DNA of 64,000 nt from Desulfovibrio sp. MES5 (GCF_002237645.1 NZ_MJUZ01000017.1:1-64000); one strand, 5' to 3'. Positions 44,187 through 58,700 are shown, numbered from the stretch's first letter. Program-made: numbers and translations. Notes: generated by a model from the letters alone, not told the origin.

Positions 44187-44209
44187 CCGGGGGGCGTTAA
44201 GCCCCCCGG
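44187..44209. terminator. GC-rich hairpin between rpmG and tRNA-Trp
   Basis: CCGGGGGGC and GCCCCCCGG, a perfect 9-bp stem with GTTAA loop, no U-tract. It could be an RNA processing site between mRNA and tRNA or a partial terminator. Confidence 0.5.
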
Positions 44210-44218
44210 ACGGCACGC

Positions 44219-44295
44219 AGGGCAGTAGCTCTAACGGCTAGAGCGGCGGTCTCCAAAACCGCATGTTGGGGGTTCGAATCCCTCCTGCCCTGCCA
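44219..44295 (+). tRNA. tRNA-Trp (CCA)
   Basis: 77 nt with encoded CCA. Acceptor stem AGGGCAG/CTGCCCT; the loop CTCCAAA between GCGGT and ACCGC gives anticodon CCA. The conserved position is just before secE. Confidence 0.94.
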
Positions 44296-44317
44296 TTTTT
44301 TATCTCCGGACAACACC

Positions 44318-44557
44318 ATGGCAAAAAAACAAGCTCAGGCTGGCGACCCTAAGGCCGACAAAGCCCCTAACATTTTCGTGCGCTTCGCGCGCTACGTCGA
44401 GGATGCCAAGGCAGAGTTGCGCAAGGTGACGTGGCCCACGGTGAAAGAAACACGCAAGGCCACCTTGGCCGTGTTGGGCTTTGTCGCCGTGATGGCCGTC
44501 ATTCTTGGGCTGGTTGACCTTGGTCTGTCAACACTGATCAAGTCCATACTGTCCTGA
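44318..44557 (+). CDS. secE: Protein translocase subunit SecE
   Basis: 79 residues: a polar N-terminus, the amphipathic FVRFARYVEDAKAELRKVTW helix ending in the conserved TWP motif, and a single membrane segment (VLGFVAVMAVILGLVDLGL). Part of the SecYEG channel. It is followed 9 bp later by nusG. Confidence 0.96.
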   Translation: MAKKQAQAGDPKADKAPNIFVRFARYVEDAKAELRKVTWPTVKETRKATLAVLGFVAVMAVILGLVDLGLSTLIKSILS

Positions 44558-44565
44558 AGGCCGAT

Positions 44566-45138
44566 ATGAAAGACCCCGCTATCGACGAAACTTCCGAGCT
44601 CTCTTCAAAAGCTCGTTGGTATATTGTGCACACCTACTCGGGTTTCGAGCAGCGTGTGCAAAAGACCATTAACGAGTTGCGCCGCACCGGGCAGGAACAG
44701 GGCCTTATTGAGGAAGTGGTGGTTCCCACCGAAAAGGTTATCGAACCCACCAAGGGTGGACAGCAGCGCACATCCACGCGCAAGTTCTATCCTGGCTATG
44801 TGATGGTTCGCATGGTCATGACCGACCTGTCCTGGCATCTGGTGCAGTCCATCCCCAAGGTTACAGGCTTTGTGGGCGGCAAAAACCGTCCCACCCCCAT
44901 GCGTGACGGCGAAGCCGAACGCATCCTGGAACTGATGGAAACACGTCAGGAAACCCCGAGACCCAAGTTCAATTTTGACAGGGGCGACGAAGTGCGTGTC
45001 ATTGAAGGACCCTTTGGGGGCTTTAATGGTGTGGTTGAAGACGTTAACTACGATAAGGGAAAGCTGCGCGTTTCCGTTTCCATCTTCGGGCGTCAGACGC
45101 CAGTGGAGCTGGATTTCGCTCAGGTTTCCAAAGGCTAG
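44566..45138 (+). CDS. nusG: Transcription elongation/antitermination factor NusG
   Basis: 190 residues. The NGN domain starts ARWYIVHTYSGFEQRV and includes KFYPGYVMVRMVM; the C-terminal KOW domain has GDEVRVIEGPFGGFNGVVEDV. It couples RNA polymerase with Rho or ribosomes. The order secE-nusG-rplK is conserved. Confidence 0.98.
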   Translation: MKDPAIDETSELSSKARWYIVHTYSGFEQRVQKTINELRRTGQEQGLIEEVVVPTEKVIEPTKGGQQRTSTRKFYPGYVMVRMVMTDLSWHLVQSIPKVTGFVGGKNRPTPMRDGEAERILELMETRQETPRPKFNFDRGDEVRVIEGPFGGFNGVVEDVNYDKGKLRVSVSIFGRQTPVELDFAQVSKG

Positions 45139-45161
45139 GACCCTTTCGCACTGAAGGGTTT

Positions 45162-45188
45162 TGCGGACAGGATTGCTCTTTGTCCGCA
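45162..45188 (+). promoter_or_regulatory. Hairpin in nusG-rplK gap
   Basis: TGCGGACA (45162-45169) pairs with TGTCCGCA (45181-45188). A small CCCTT/AAGGG hairpin precedes it. The gap of 173 bp before rplK presumably holds the rplK leader; no coding sequence is seen. Confidence 0.45.
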
Positions 45189-45311
45189 CGGCACGTTTGT
45201 ATATCCATACAAGACATGCCGGGGCGCATATCACCTAACCTTGCTTAATGACTTGCCCCCGCGCGGCGGCCAAAGGCCGGTCAGCGCGAGCAGCGATGAA
45301 GGATAAAGCAA

Positions 45312-45734
45312 ATGGCCAAAAAAGAAGTTGCCAAGATCAAATTGCAGATCCCTGCGGGTGCGGCCAACCCCTCCCCGCCGGTAGGTCCCGCCCTGGGTCA
45401 GCATGGCCTGAACATCATGGGCTTCTGCAAAGAGTTCAATGCCCGTACCATGGACCAGAAAGGCATGATCATCCCCGTGGTTATCACGGTGTATGCCGAC
45501 CGCTCCTTTACCTTCATCACCAAGACCCCTCCGGCCTCGGTGCTGATCATGAAGGCGGCCAAGCTTGAAAAGGGTTCAGGCGAACCCAACCGCAACAAAG
45601 TGGGCAGCCTTACCATGGCTCAGGTGGAAGAAATCGCCAAGCTGAAGCTTCCCGATCTCAACGCCGCCACCCTTGAATCTGCGGTGAAGTCCATTGCGGG
45701 CACCGCTCGCAGCATGGGCGTTGACGTTAAGTAA
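45312..45734 (+). CDS. rplK: Ribosomal protein uL11
   Basis: 140 residues. [24 protein letters not shown] near the N-terminus and [14 protein letters not shown] [13 protein letters not shown] at the C-terminus are diagnostic. Binds the GTPase-associated region of 23S rRNA. AAGGAT lies upstream of the ATG. Confidence 0.98.
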   Translation: MAKKEVAKIKLQIPAGAANPSPPVGPALGQHGLNIMGFCKEFNARTMDQKGMIIPVVITVYADRSFTFITKTPPASVLIMKAAKLEKGSGEPNRNKVGSLTMAQVEEIAKLKLPDLNAATLESAVKSIAGTARSMGVDVK

Positions 45735-45915
45735 GGCCTTGCCGCAGCGCGGGGCTCACGGGCTTACCGCAGTTTGCAGGTTTATCGGTCTTGAGGCGAC
45801 AGCCGGGTGGCTCTGCCATTAACCCGCCGCAGCCGCCATCGTTGAAATCAATTGTACTGCCGCCTTCGCGCAAGACGATGCGTGGCAGGAGATGCAAAAC
45901 GACAAGGATTATCTC

Positions 45916-46623
45916 ATGCCTAAACATGGCAAAAATTTTCGCAAGGCTCTCGAAGGCACCGACCTTCAGGAGCGCTTCAGCGTTGAAGACGCTGTGAGCA
46001 AGTCGCTTGGCGCGGCCTTTGCCAAATTTGACGAAACCGTAGATGTGGCCATTCGCCTTGGCGTTGACCCCAAGTATTCTGACCAGATGGTGCGCGGCGC
46101 TGTCACGCTGCCCCACGGGCTTGGCAAGACTGTGCGCGTTGCTGTGTTCTGTAAGGGCGAGAAGCAGGCCGAGGCCCGCGAAGCTGGCGCTGACGTGGTT
46201 GGCGCGGAAGACCTGGTCGCTCAGGTCAAGGAAGGCAACCTGAACTTTGACGCCGCCGTGGCCACCCCCGATGTCATGGCCCTTGTGGGTCAGATCGGCC
46301 GCGTGCTTGGCCCCCGTGGTCTTATGCCCAACGCCAAGACCGGCTCGGTTACGTTTGACGTGACCAAGGCCGTGACTGAGCTCAAGGCTGGCCGCGTGGA
46401 CTTCAAGGTCGACAAGGCTGGCGTTCTGCACGCTCCTTTGGGCAAGGCCTCCTTTGGCGCCGAGAAGATCCTTGGCAACCTCAAGGCTCTGCTTGACGCG
46501 GTGAACCGCCTCAAGCCTGCGGCCGCAAAGGGCACCTACATGGTTTCCATGGCGGTTTCCACCACCATGGGCCCCGGCTTCAAGGTCGATATGCCCCAGG
46601 TCAAAAAATTTCTTGAGGGATAA
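45916..46623 (+). CDS. rplA: Ribosomal protein uL1
   Basis: 235 residues, starting [14 protein letters not shown]. The [12 protein letters not shown] and [15 protein letters not shown] segments are typical. It binds the L1 stalk rRNA and in many bacteria represses its own operon. The 181-bp gap from rplK has no other gene. AAGGAT precedes the ATG at 45916; an in-frame ATG eight codons upstream is less likely. Confidence 0.97.
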   Translation: MPKHGKNFRKALEGTDLQERFSVEDAVSKSLGAAFAKFDETVDVAIRLGVDPKYSDQMVRGAVTLPHGLGKTVRVAVFCKGEKQAEAREAGADVVGAEDLVAQVKEGNLNFDAAVATPDVMALVGQIGRVLGPRGLMPNAKTGSVTFDVTKAVTELKAGRVDFKVDKAGVLHAPLGKASFGAEKILGNLKALLDAVNRLKPAAAKGTYMVSMAVSTTMGPGFKVDMPQVKKFLEG

Positions 46624-46634
46624 ACTCTCAAGTG

Positions 46635-46665
46635 TGATGGCGGCCTGGTTTGCAGGCCGCCATCA
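46635..46665. terminator. Perfect hairpin after rplA
   Basis: TGATGGCGGCCTG and CAGGCCGCCATCA form a 13-bp perfect stem with a 5-base loop, 12 bp past the rplA stop. Only a weak T content follows, so it may attenuate rather than stop transcription into rplJ. Confidence 0.55.
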
Positions 46666-46791
46666 TAATGTCTGAGGAACGGAATACGAGTCGAAGACGG
46701 CAGGCGGGTTAACCCCCTTAATTGCCCTGCCCAGACGCTTCTACTTTGGCTCGGCATTCCACCTGGCAACCCCGAACGTGAGAGGTATCAC
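46666..46791 (+). promoter_or_regulatory. Probable L10 leader region of rplJL
   Basis: A structured 126-bp untranslated stretch directly ahead of rplJ, with GGCAGGCGGGTTAACC and GCCCTGCCCAGACGC able to pair. L10 leaders at this position bind the L10-L12 complex to repress translation. The assignment is by position and general shape, not by an alignment. Confidence 0.4.
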
Positions 46792-47316
46792 GTGAACAGG
46801 TCTGAAAAAGCCGCAGTTATTGGAGCCATCAAGGCCAAGGCCGACAGTGCTTCCTTTGCTGTGCTGACGGACTTCAAGGGTATGACGGTGGAAGAGCTGA
46901 CGAACCTGCGTGTAAGCCTTCGCAAGGCTGGCGGCGAATATCTCGTCGTCAAAAACACGTTGGCGCGTATAGCTCTGACCGACGGCACGCACGATGTCAT
47001 CAAGGATAGTTTCCGCGAGAACATCGGCGTGGCCTTTGGGTTCGATGACCCCGTGGCGGTGGCCAAGGCGTTGAGTGATTTTGCCAAGCAAAGCAAGCTC
47101 TTTGAGCTTCGCTGCGCCAGCCTGGACGGCAAGGCCCTGGATGCCGCCCAGTTGGACGCACTGGCCAAGCTGCCCGGAAGGGAACAGCTTCTCGGTCAGC
47201 TGCTCGGCACCATGAACGCCGTGCCCACCAACTTTGTGTCGCTGTTTGCCAACATGCTGCGTGGCCTGCTCTATGCCCTCAAGGGTATCGAAGAGCAGAA
47301 GTCCAATGCCGCCTAG
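46792..47316 (+). CDS. rplJ: Ribosomal protein uL10
   Basis: 174 residues with a GTG start preceded by [25 protein letters not shown] and [13 protein letters not shown] are typical; the C-terminal helix for L12 binding is present. Forms the ribosomal stalk base with L12. Confidence 0.97.
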   Translation: MNRSEKAAVIGAIKAKADSASFAVLTDFKGMTVEELTNLRVSLRKAGGEYLVVKNTLARIALTDGTHDVIKDSFRENIGVAFGFDDPVAVAKALSDFAKQSKLFELRCASLDGKALDAAQLDALAKLPGREQLLGQLLGTMNAVPTNFVSLFANMLRGLLYALKGIEEQKSNAA

Positions 47317-47367
47317 TTGGCCATCACCGCAATCATCCGAATTTAAGCCAAAGATTAGGAGACTATC

Positions 47368-47748
47368 ATGGCCGTTACCAAAGAAGAAGTTGTTGAATTT
47401 ATCTCCAGCATGACCGTTCTTGAACTTTCCGAGTTCATCAAAGAACTGGAAGAAAAGTTTGGCGTGTCCGCCGCTGCGCCCGCCGCTGCCATGATGGTGG
47501 CCGCTCCCGCCGCTGCTGCTGAAGCTGCTGAAGAAAAGACCGAGTTCGACGTTATCCTGAAGGAAGCTGGCGCCAACAAGATCGGCGTCATCAAGGTTGT
47601 GCGCGCTCTGACCAGCCTGGGCCTCAAGGAAGCCAAGGAAAAGGTCGACGGCTGCCCCTCCACCCTGAAGGAAGGCGTGTCCAAGGACGAAGCCGAAGAC
47701 GCCAAGAAGCAGCTGACCGAAGCCGGCGCTGTTGTCGAAGTGAAGTAA
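47368..47748 (+). CDS. rplL: Ribosomal protein bL12 (L7/L12)
   Basis: 126 residues. An N-terminal dimer domain is joined by an Ala-rich hinge ([22 protein letters not shown]) to the C-terminal domain with EKTEFDVIL and [21 protein letters not shown] precedes the ATG. A strong terminator follows. Confidence 0.98.
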   Translation: MAVTKEEVVEFISSMTVLELSEFIKELEEKFGVSAAAPAAAMMVAAPAAAAEAAEEKTEFDVILKEAGANKIGVIKVVRALTSLGLKEAKEKVDGCPSTLKEGVSKDEAEDAKKQLTEAGAVVEVK

Positions 47749-47771
47749 GTTCGGTTCTACCGCGCTTTATG

Positions 47772-47800
47772 GCGGGGCCTCTGGCCCCGCTTTTTTTTTT
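47772..47800 (+). terminator. Rho-independent terminator of the ribosomal-protein operon
   Basis: GCGGGGCC, a TCT loop, GGCCCCGC, then ten T residues (47791-47800). It lies 23 bp past rplL, so rpoBC must depend at least partly on its own promoter. Confidence 0.92.
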
Positions 47801-48000
47801 GCCGCCAGAGCGTGCTTCTTTTGAAAAAGGGAAGCGCTCTGGCGGCCGCACATGCGTATATTGCGTCACAACATGGCGTATATTCAGCCGAAAATCATAA
47901 TCTCTGGCTGAATGACACCCTCGAAAAGCTTCACATGCAAAGTTGCACTGGTCTGGAAATTTCCTGTGGATCAGCGCAAATTCTTTTTGCCATTACCGCC
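47801..48000 (+). repeat. Dispersed intergenic repeat, family 2 (diverged copy)
   Basis: It opens with a long hairpin (GCCGCCAGAGCG... with ...CGCTCTGGCGGC, 47801-47846, one bulge). The inner block CAGCCGAAAATCATAATCTC plus GGCTGAATGACA matches the block at about 29448-29468, and CACTGGTCTGGAAATTTCC matches sequence at about 29500-29518. No gene is seen between rplL and rpoB. Confidence 0.5.
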
Positions 48001-48051
48001 GGTATTGTTTATGCTTCTTGAGCGGTAAAAAAAACAGATCAAAAAAAAGGC

Positions 48052-48080
48052 TTGCCAAAACTTAAAATTCTCATTATGTA
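48052..48080 (+). promoter_or_regulatory. Candidate rpoBC promoter
   Basis: TTGCCA (48052-48057) and TATGTA (48075-48080) with a 17-bp spacer, in AT-rich DNA, 270 bp upstream of rpoB and after the rplL terminator. Confidence 0.55.
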
Positions 48081-48164
48081 TCCTCTTTCATGAACGGCTT
48101 AGGAGGCCTTTTTCTGTTTAATATAACTTACTGCATAAGTACATATTTTTAAGGTTGACGCCTG

Positions 48165-48204
48165 AACCCAAGCCCTGTTTACCCAGACAGGGATGGGTTT
48201 TTTT
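48165..48204 (+). terminator. Terminator/attenuator in the rpoB leader
   Basis: AACCCA-ag-CCCTGT pairs with ACAGGG-a-TGGGTT around an 8-base loop and runs into seven T residues. It lies between the candidate promoter at 48052-48080 and the rpoB start, so read-through would control rpoBC, or it ends a short RNA of about 120 nt. Confidence 0.75.
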
Positions 48205-48349
48205 CGCCTTCCCCGCGCAGTAAGCAATACCTCCCACCGTGATTTACGCTTTCAGGGTGCAGTGACAACAAGTTTTTGCCCGCCGGCTTCGGCAGATGCT
48301 TCACTTGTCGCTCCGCCGGGGCGCAACCGCTACCTATCTTGAGGTACCC

Positions 48350-51300
48350 ATGGGCCAGCTCACCAAACAGTTCGGCAAGATCAAGATTTCCCTCCCTATT
48401 CCCCATCTGCTTAATCTGCAGATAGATTCATATGAAAAGTTTCTTCAGGAAGGCGTTCCGGAAGCCGATCGCCGTCCTGATGAAGGGCTCGAAGGCGTTT
48501 TTCATACCGTTTTTCCCATTGAAGACTTCAACAAGACCGCCAGCCTGGAATTTGTCAGCTATGAAGTTGGCGAACCCAAGTATGATCAGGCGGAGTGCAT
48601 CTCAAAGGGACTGACATACGAAGCCCCCATGCGCATCAAGGTGCGCCTTGTGGTCTATGATGCCGATGAAGCGTCGGGCAACCGTACCATTCGCGACATC
48701 AAGGAGCAGGATATCTATTTTGGCACCCTGCCCCTTATGACCGAAAAAGGCACCTTTATCATAAACGGCACCGAGCGTGTCATCGTTAACCAGTTGCAGC
48801 GTTCGCCAGGCATCATTTTTGAGCATGACGGCGGCAAGACGCATACAAGCCGCAAGGTATTGTATTCGTGCCGCATCATTCCCATGCGCGGTTCCTGGCT
48901 GGACTTTGATTTTGACCACAAGGACATACTCTACGTCCGCATTGACCGCCGCCGCAAAATGCCCGCCACGATTCTTTTCAAGGCTATGGGCATGAGCAAG
49001 GAACAGATCCTCGACTACTTCTACTCGCGTGAAACCTACCGTCTGGAAGCCCGTAACGCGATATACTGGGAAGTGCGCAAGGATCTGTACCGCAAGGACA
49101 ATGCCTATGCCGACATCATTGACGGCGAAGGCAACGTCATTGTCAAGGCCGGCAAGCCCATTACCAAGCGTAGTTGGCGTCTGATCTGTGAATCGGGTAT
49201 TGAAGCCATTGAAATGCGTCCCGACACTCTGGACAGCATGTTTCTGGCTGTGGACGTGGCCGATCCCAAAACCGGCGAACTTCTGGCCGAAGCCGCGGAC
49301 GAAATCACTCCCGGCCTGCTGGACCGCATGCGTGAAGCCGGCATTGACCGCGTCAGCGTGCTGCACACCAAGGGTACCGATACGTCGTCCTCCATCCGCG
49401 ACACCCTCATGCTGGATCGCATTCCCGACCAGCAGAAGGCGCAGGAAGAGATCTACCGTCGTCTGCGTCCCTCTTCGCCGCCCACTGCCGAGATTGCCGC
49501 CAGTTTCTTTGACAACCTGTTCCGCAACAGCGACTACTACGACCTGTCGCCCGTGGGTCGGTACAAGCTCAACCAGCGCCTTGCGCTGGACGAGTCTCCG
49601 GAACTGCGCACCCTGACGGACCATGATATTCTCACGGCCATCAAGGTGCTGGTGCACCTCAAGGACAGCCATGGCCCGGCCGACGATATCGACCATCTGG
49701 GCAACCGCCGCGTGCGCCTTGTGGGCGAACTGGTGGAAAACCAGTACCGTATCGGCCTTGTGCGTATGGAGCGCGCCATCAAGGAGCGCATGAGCCTGCA
49801 GGAAATCTCCACGCTCATGCCGCACGACCTTATCAACCCCAAGCCTGTGGCTGCCGTGCTCAAGGAATTCTTTGGCACATCCCAGCTGTCGCAGTTTATG
49901 GACCAGACCAACTCCCTGTCCGAAGTGACGCACAAGCGCCGCCTTTCGGCCCTGGGCCCCGGCGGTCTGACCCGTGAACGCGCGGGCTTTGAAGTGCGCG
50001 ACGTGCATACGTCGCACTATGGCCGCATCTGCCCCATTGAAACGCCTGAAGGCCCGAACATCGGCCTTATCGTTTCTCTGACCACCTTTGCCAAGGTCAA
50101 TGACTACGGCTTTATTGAAACGCCGTATCGCGTTGTCCGCGAAGGCCGCGTTACCGAGGACGTGGTGCACCTTGACGCTTCGCGTGAAGGCGACCAGGTC
50201 ATCGCCCAGGCCAACGCCCTTGTGGACGAGCATGGCAACCTGCTGGACGAGTTCGTCACCGTGCGCGTCAAGGGCGAAGTGGAAATGCGCCATCGCGACG
50301 AAGTGAACCTTATGGACATCTCGCCCAGCCAGATGGTCTCCATCTCCGCTGCGCTCATCCCCTTCCTGGAACACGACGACGCCAACCGCGCGCTCATGGG
50401 TTCCAACATGCAGCGTCAGGCCGTGCCTCTGCTGCGGTCAGAGAAACCCCTTGTGGGCACTGGCATGGAAGTGGACGTAGCCCGCGACTCCGGCGCCTGC
50501 ATCGTTGCCCCTGCCGACGGCAAGGTGGAATATGTGGACGCCGACCGCATCGTGGTGGCCTACGAAGGCGATGTGTACAAAAAGCAGGGCGGCGTGCGCG
50601 CCTATGACCTGCTCAAGTACCACAAGTCCAACCAGAACTCCTGCTTCGGACAGAAGCCCAGCTGCTATCCTGGCCAGGTTGTCAAAAAAGGCCAGATTCT
50701 GGCTGACGGCCCCGGCATCGACGACGGCGAACTGGCTTTGGGCAAGAACCTCGTGGTAGCCTTTATGCCCTGGTGCGGCTACAACTACGAAGACTCCATC
50801 CTGATCTCCGAACGCACGGTGAAGGAAGACGTCTTCACCTCCATCCACATCGAAGAATTCGAAGTGGTGGCGCGTGACACCAAGCTTGGACCCGAAGAAA
50901 TCACCCGCGACATCCCCAACGTCAGCGAAGACATGCTGCGTAACCTGGATGAAAGCGGCATCATTCGCATTGGCGCGGCGGTCAAGCCCGACGATATCCT
51001 CGTGGGCAAGATCACCCCCAAGGGCGAAACCCAGCTTACCCCTGAAGAAAAGCTGCTGCGCGCCATTTTCGGTGAAAAGGCCAGGGACGTGAAAAACACC
51101 TCCCTCAAGGTCCCGCCGGGAGTGGAAGGCACCATCATTGACGTCAAGGTCTTCAACCGCCGCTCCGGCGAGAAGGACGACCGCACTCTGGCCATTGAGG
51201 TTCATGATACTGCGGTATTTGACCAGAAAGAATCCGACCACATGCGCGCCCTCACAGACCGTACCCGCGCGCTGCTGGCCCCGCACGTCTGCGGCAAGCA

Positions 51301-52486
51301 GGTCGCGGCCTCCGTGCCCGGAAAAAAGAAGGGCGAAGTGCTGGTGGAAGCTGGCGCGGCCCTTACTGAAGAAATGCTTGCCGAACTGCCCGTGAAAAAG
51401 CTTGCTGGCCTTTTCAAGAGCAAGGAAGTCAACGATGACGTGGCCGACATTCTCAAGTCGTATGACCAGCAGATAGATTATCTGCGCGCCATTTACGACT
51501 CCAAACGCGAAAAGGTCACCGAAGGGGACGATCTGCCCCCCGGCGTCATCAAGATGGTCAAGGTTCACATTGCCATCAAGCGTAAGCTCTCTGTGGGCGA
51601 CAAAATGGCGGGCCGCCATGGTAACAAGGGCGTGGTTTCCTGCATCCTGCCGGAAGAAGACATGCCTTTCTTCGCCGACGGCCGTCCCGTGGACATTGTG
51701 CTCAACCCCCTGGGCGTGCCTTCGCGAATGAATATAGGCCAGATCATGGAAACCCACCTCGGTTGGGGAGCCAAAGAACTGGGCCGCCAGCTGGCCGAAC
51801 TGCTGGATTCCGGCGCGGCCATGCAGGTACTGCGTGACGAGGTCAAGAGCGTTTACAGCTCTGAAGACATCAACAAGCTCGTGGATGAAATGGACGACGA
51901 AGAATTCAAGGCTTCTGTCCACAAGCTGCGCAACGGCATTGTGACCAAAACCCCTGTGTTCGACGGCGCGACCGAAGAAGAAATCTGGGGCTGGATGGAA
52001 AGGGCTGGCCTTGCCAACGACGGCAAGACGACCCTTTACGACGGCCGCACGGGTGAAGCCTTCAAGAACCGCGTGACCACGGGCGTCATGTATATGCTCA
52101 AGCTGCACCATCTGGTTGACGAAAAGATCCACGCCCGCTCAACGGGCCCCTACTCCCTGGTGACCCAGCAGCCCCTCGGCGGCAAGGCCCAGTTCGGCGG
52201 GCAGCGTCTGGGTGAAATGGAAGTGTGGGCGCTGGAAGCGTACGGCGCCGCCTACCTGTTGCAGGAATTCCTCACGGTCAAGTCCGACGACGTGACCGGG
52301 CGCGTGAAGATGTACGAAAAAATAGTCAAGGGCGACAACTTCCTTGAAGCCGGTCTGCCCGAATCCTTCAACGTTCTGGTCAAGGAACTCATGAGCCTTG
52401 GGCTCAACGTCACCCTGCACCAGGAAGAAGGCAAGAAGAAGCCCAAGCGCGTGGGTTATATGAGAGATCGCGAGGATGAGGCGTAA
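48350..52486 (+). CDS. rpoB: RNA polymerase beta subunit
   Basis: 1378 residues. It begins [20 protein letters not shown], preceded by GAGG. Typical segments include the rifampicin region [18 protein letters not shown] followed by [24 protein letters not shown], and the C-terminal [20 protein letters not shown]. The rifampicin cluster shows no obvious resistance change by eye. The frame is open 18 codons upstream but without a ribosome site. Confidence 0.98.
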   Translation: MGQLTKQFGKIKISLPIPHLLNLQIDSYEKFLQEGVPEADRRPDEGLEGVFHTVFPIEDFNKTASLEFVSYEVGEPKYDQAECISKGLTYEAPMRIKVRLVVYDADEASGNRTIRDIKEQDIYFGTLPLMTEKGTFIINGTERVIVNQLQRSPGIIFEHDGGKTHTSRKVLYSCRIIPMRGSWLDFDFDHKDILYVRIDRRRKMPATILFKAMGMSKEQILDYFYSRETYRLEARNAIYWEVRKDLYRKDNAYADIIDGEGNVIVKAGKPITKRSWRLICESGIEAIEMRPDTLDSMFLAVDVADPKTGELLAEAADEITPGLLDRMREAGIDRVSVLHTKGTDTSSSIRDTLMLDRIPDQQKAQEEIYRRLRPSSPPTAEIAASFFDNLFRNSDYYDLSPVGRYKLNQRLALDESPELRTLTDHDILTAIKVLVHLKDSHGPADDIDHLGNRRVRLVGELVENQYRIGLVRMERAIKERMSLQEISTLMPHDLINPKPVAAVLKEFFGTSQLSQFMDQTNSLSEVTHKRRLSALGPGGLTRERAGFEVRDVHTSHYGRICPIETPEGPNIGLIVSLTTFAKVNDYGFIETPYRVVREGRVTEDVVHLDASREGDQVIAQANALVDEHGNLLDEFVTVRVKGEVEMRHRDEVNLMDISPSQMVSISAALIPFLEHDDANRALMGSNMQRQAVPLLRSEKPLVGTGMEVDVARDSGACIVAPADGKVEYVDADRIVVAYEGDVYKKQGGVRAYDLLKYHKSNQNSCFGQKPSCYPGQVVKKGQILADGPGIDDGELALGKNLVVAFMPWCGYNYEDSILISERTVKEDVFTSIHIEEFEVVARDTKLGPEEITRDIPNVSEDMLRNLDESGIIRIGAAVKPDDILVGKITPKGETQLTPEEKLLRAIFGEKARDVKNTSLKVPPGVEGTIIDVKVFNRRSGEKDDRTLAIEVHDTAVFDQKESDHMRALTDRTRALLAPHVCGKQVAASVPGKKKGEVLVEAGAALTEEMLAELPVKKLAGLFKSKEVNDDVADILKSYDQQIDYLRAIYDSKREKVTEGDDLPPGVIKMVKVHIAIKRKLSVGDKMAGRHGNKGVVSCILPEEDMPFFADGRPVDIVLNPLGVPSRMNIGQIMETHLGWGAKELGRQLAELLDSGAAMQVLRDEVKSVYSSEDINKLVDEMDDEEFKASVHKLRNGIVTKTPVFDGATEEEIWGWMERAGLANDGKTTLYDGRTGEAFKNRVTTGVMYMLKLHHLVDEKIHARSTGPYSLVTQQPLGGKAQFGGQRLGEMEVWALEAYGAAYLLQEFLTVKSDDVTGRVKMYEKIVKGDNFLEAGLPESFNVLVKELMSLGLNVTLHQEEGKKKPKRVGYMRDREDEA

Positions 52487-52515
52487 GCCGCCCGTTCTGG
52501 CGGACCCGGATATTC

Positions 52516-52560
52516 GTCGCGTCACCCGCAAGTGGCGACCCCACCTGCGGGTGACGCGAC
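52516..52560. promoter_or_regulatory. Large perfect hairpin between rpoB and rpoC
   Basis: A 15-bp perfect stem (GTCGCGTCACCCGCA with its complement), extended inward by GTGG/CCAC, in the 120-bp rpoB-rpoC gap. No U-tract. It may set the rpoB:rpoC mRNA ratio by processing or stability. Confidence 0.65.
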
Positions 52561-52606
52561 ATAGCTAACGATTCCAACGAGCTTTTACCAAAGCAAGGTA
52601 TTATAT

Positions 52607-56776
<4,170 letters not shown>

Positions 56777-56798
56777 AACGGACATACATGCCATACAA

Positions 56799-56830
56799 GA
56801 AGCGCAGGGATCCCCCTGCGCTTCTTTTTT
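56799..56830 (+). terminator. Rho-independent terminator after rpoC
   Basis: GAAGCGCAGGG, an ATCC loop, CCCTGCGCTTC, then TTTTTT. It ends the rpoBC transcript. Confidence 0.92.
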
Positions 56831-56834
56831 ATTT

Positions 56835-56960
56835 CCGCCCCCACGGCCCCCGTAAAACTCGTAGTACAATGTAGTTGGGGAGAAAGCGCACAGTAGCCTG
56901 AAAGGGGCCAGAGGCAGCGCCGTCCTGGCATCATACGATCTCAGCGTTTGTTTACTCGAG
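56835..56960 (+). repeat. Dispersed intergenic repeat, family 1 (copy D)
   Basis: CGCCCCCACGGCCCCCGTAAAACTC is followed by TAGTACAATGTAGTT and then CAGAGGCAGCGCCGTCCTGG with CATCA; this matches the right two-thirds of copy B (35988-36172). The left hairpin part is missing, replaced by the rpoC terminator. Confidence 0.6.
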
Positions 56961-57829
56961 CATAGCCACAGCCAACGTATTGGGATGCCCTGCCCAAAAA
57001 GCTGAAAACACCCACAGGCAGACCACGAAATCGGAGATGCCCCCAAACGCTGTGACAGGGTAAATCCACATACTTCAGGCATTGTCGGCCCGTAAGCTCA
57101 GTGACGCGGCTGTGGCCCTGCGCGACAGGGCCGTATATGATCCGGTTGCTGCTGACGGTTACGGTGTTCGCACGATTGCCAGTGCTGGCGCAAACTGAGG
57201 CGCGCGCTGTACGGCCTGCCCGAACTGGGCGCTGCGCCCCATCGCTTGGACGTATCACTCCACCAGCCAGCACAATCTCGGTGCTCGTAATGCGCGGCTG
57301 CCTCTCGCGGCACTCCCTGCTCCCAACATTCTGCCTGCAAGCTTGTCAAAAAGGCTGCACTGCCATTTGCAGCGCGTCCCAGCCAGTCATTCGCTGTGCG
57401 AAAACCACCATCCCAAAAGCGTGGGGAGGCGGTGGCTTCCCCGCAAAGACATATTCTCAAGGTTGATTTCCTGTCTTGCACATGTGCCAGACAACGCACT
57501 GACTAGGCGGAAGGTTCAGGTCGGCTGTCGCGTCTGCGGGCAGTCAGGCAGGCGTGTATGAAGTTGGTGTGTGCAGGGTTCCTGCGCACGCCCGCACTAT
57601 ACAGCCAAAGGGCAATTCACTTTTTCAGCGCTATCCCTGCGCCTGCCGCCACGCGTGGTGGCCCAAAAAACGGCTGCCAGCACTCTCATCATACTGACAT
57701 TACACAAAACAATCTCAAGATGACCCAAAAACAAACTGGAGCACAGCCGGCAAGGAGGACTCGACGAGGCAGAGGTGCCGTCTTGTTGAGAGCCCCGTTG
57801 CGGGCCATGAAAACACCTCACCTTGTGAA
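56961..57829. other. Non-coding or decayed stretch
   Basis: GC content is near the window average and several open frames of 60-130 codons exist on both strands, but none has a good ribosome site or a recognisable family. It may be a decayed gene. No RNA gene was recognised. Confidence 0.4.
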
Positions 57830-58320
57830 ATGCATAACAATAAAAAAATTCTTATATTTCAGTGTACTAAAAACCACACTTTTATGCCGGATTTCACTTC
57901 CACCAGACTCAGGCCTGATGCTTCAGGCAATGGCATGGGCTGACAAGCAGTGCTTATGGAAACGCGCCTTGTAGTGAATCATAAGCATCATAAAAAATGA
58001 AAAAAATTATCAATATATTCGCAGCAATATAAACACTACTAATTTGATAAGTATAAATTGCACGTTCAAACGATAATTTGAGTAAAAAAATATGATTTAC
58101 GTCTGCAAAAGTGGGCCGAAATTCTCATACAACAGTGTGATTGTGACAAAAATACTATATCTTTTGAGTCCACTTTTATCTTTAACAAGTCAAATTAGTT
58201 ATAATTTTTTATCGCAAAAAAATAGAAACTTAATTGACGCAGTATTTTTAATATAATAATGTTTTGGTAGTGATTAAGTTGATCAACAATAAGAATGTTT
58301 AATTGCTCTTTATAAGTGCC
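57830..58320. other. Strongly AT-rich non-coding island
   Basis: Base composition changes sharply: long A/T runs and few G/C, unlike either side. It contains TTGATCAA at about 58278 and other short palindromes of regulator-site type. No gene seen. It lies upstream of the small gene at 58366 and of the cytochrome operon. Confidence 0.6.
58234..58262 (+). promoter_or_regulatory. Candidate promoter for the 58366 gene
   Basis: TTGACG and TAATGT with a 17-bp spacer, about 104 bp upstream of the ATG. A GCCTCATG-TAT-CATGAGGC hairpin (58318-58336) lies between it and the gene. Confidence 0.4.
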
Positions 58321-58365
58321 TCATGTATCATGAGGCGTAACCGCGCGTGACGCAAGGGGGTTGCC

Positions 58366-58650
58366 ATGTCTGCCTTATCAGAACGTGAGTACCTGGCGGA
58401 AGAAATTTGCGAACTGTATTCCAAGCTTGCCGGTGATGCGTATGCGGAAGACCTCAATAGGGCCAGAGATCTTGCACAGAGTGACGCGCCCCATGATCAC
58501 TGGTTGCAAACCAACAGGTTGGATTATGAATCGCGCCTTTTCCTCTACCTCTCGGCAGCTTTTGCCATGAGGTGTATGAAGAACGAGCCTTACAAATGCG
58601 CTGTTTTCATGCGCAACGCGGCTGAGTCACTTCACAGTGCCAAGTCGTAG
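58366..58650 (+). CDS. Small soluble protein of unknown function
   Basis: 94 residues, helical and acidic, with a His-Asp rich middle (SDAPHDHWLQTN) and a C-terminal helix containing MRCMKNEPYKCAVFMRNAAES. No signal peptide or membrane segment. A GGGGG-type ribosome site precedes the ATG and a hairpin terminator follows, which support a real gene. I do not recognise the family. It precedes the cytochrome operon but is separated from it by a terminator. Confidence 0.6.
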   Translation: MSALSEREYLAEEICELYSKLAGDAYAEDLNRARDLAQSDAPHDHWLQTNRLDYESRLFLYLSAAFAMRCMKNEPYKCAVFMRNAAESLHSAKS

Positions 58651-58667
58651 ATAAGCACAAAACCAGG

Positions 58668-58700
58668 GGAAATCCCGATGCGTGGGCTCGGGATTTCCTT
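58668..58700 (+). terminator. Terminator after the 58366 gene
   Basis: GGAAATCCCGA and TCGGGATTTCC form an 11-bp stem with a 9-base loop, followed by TTATAATTT. It is 18 bp past the stop. Confidence 0.7.

Noticed and set aside
45735..45915. Possible riboswitch or small gene between rplK and rplA
   Set aside because: No start signals, no recognised aptamer consensus, and ribosomal leaders of similar length are common.
56941..57499. Two overlapping minus-strand frames that could be a phage or transposase relic
   Set aside because: I could not match them to any family and neither has start signals; recorded only as possible decayed sequence.
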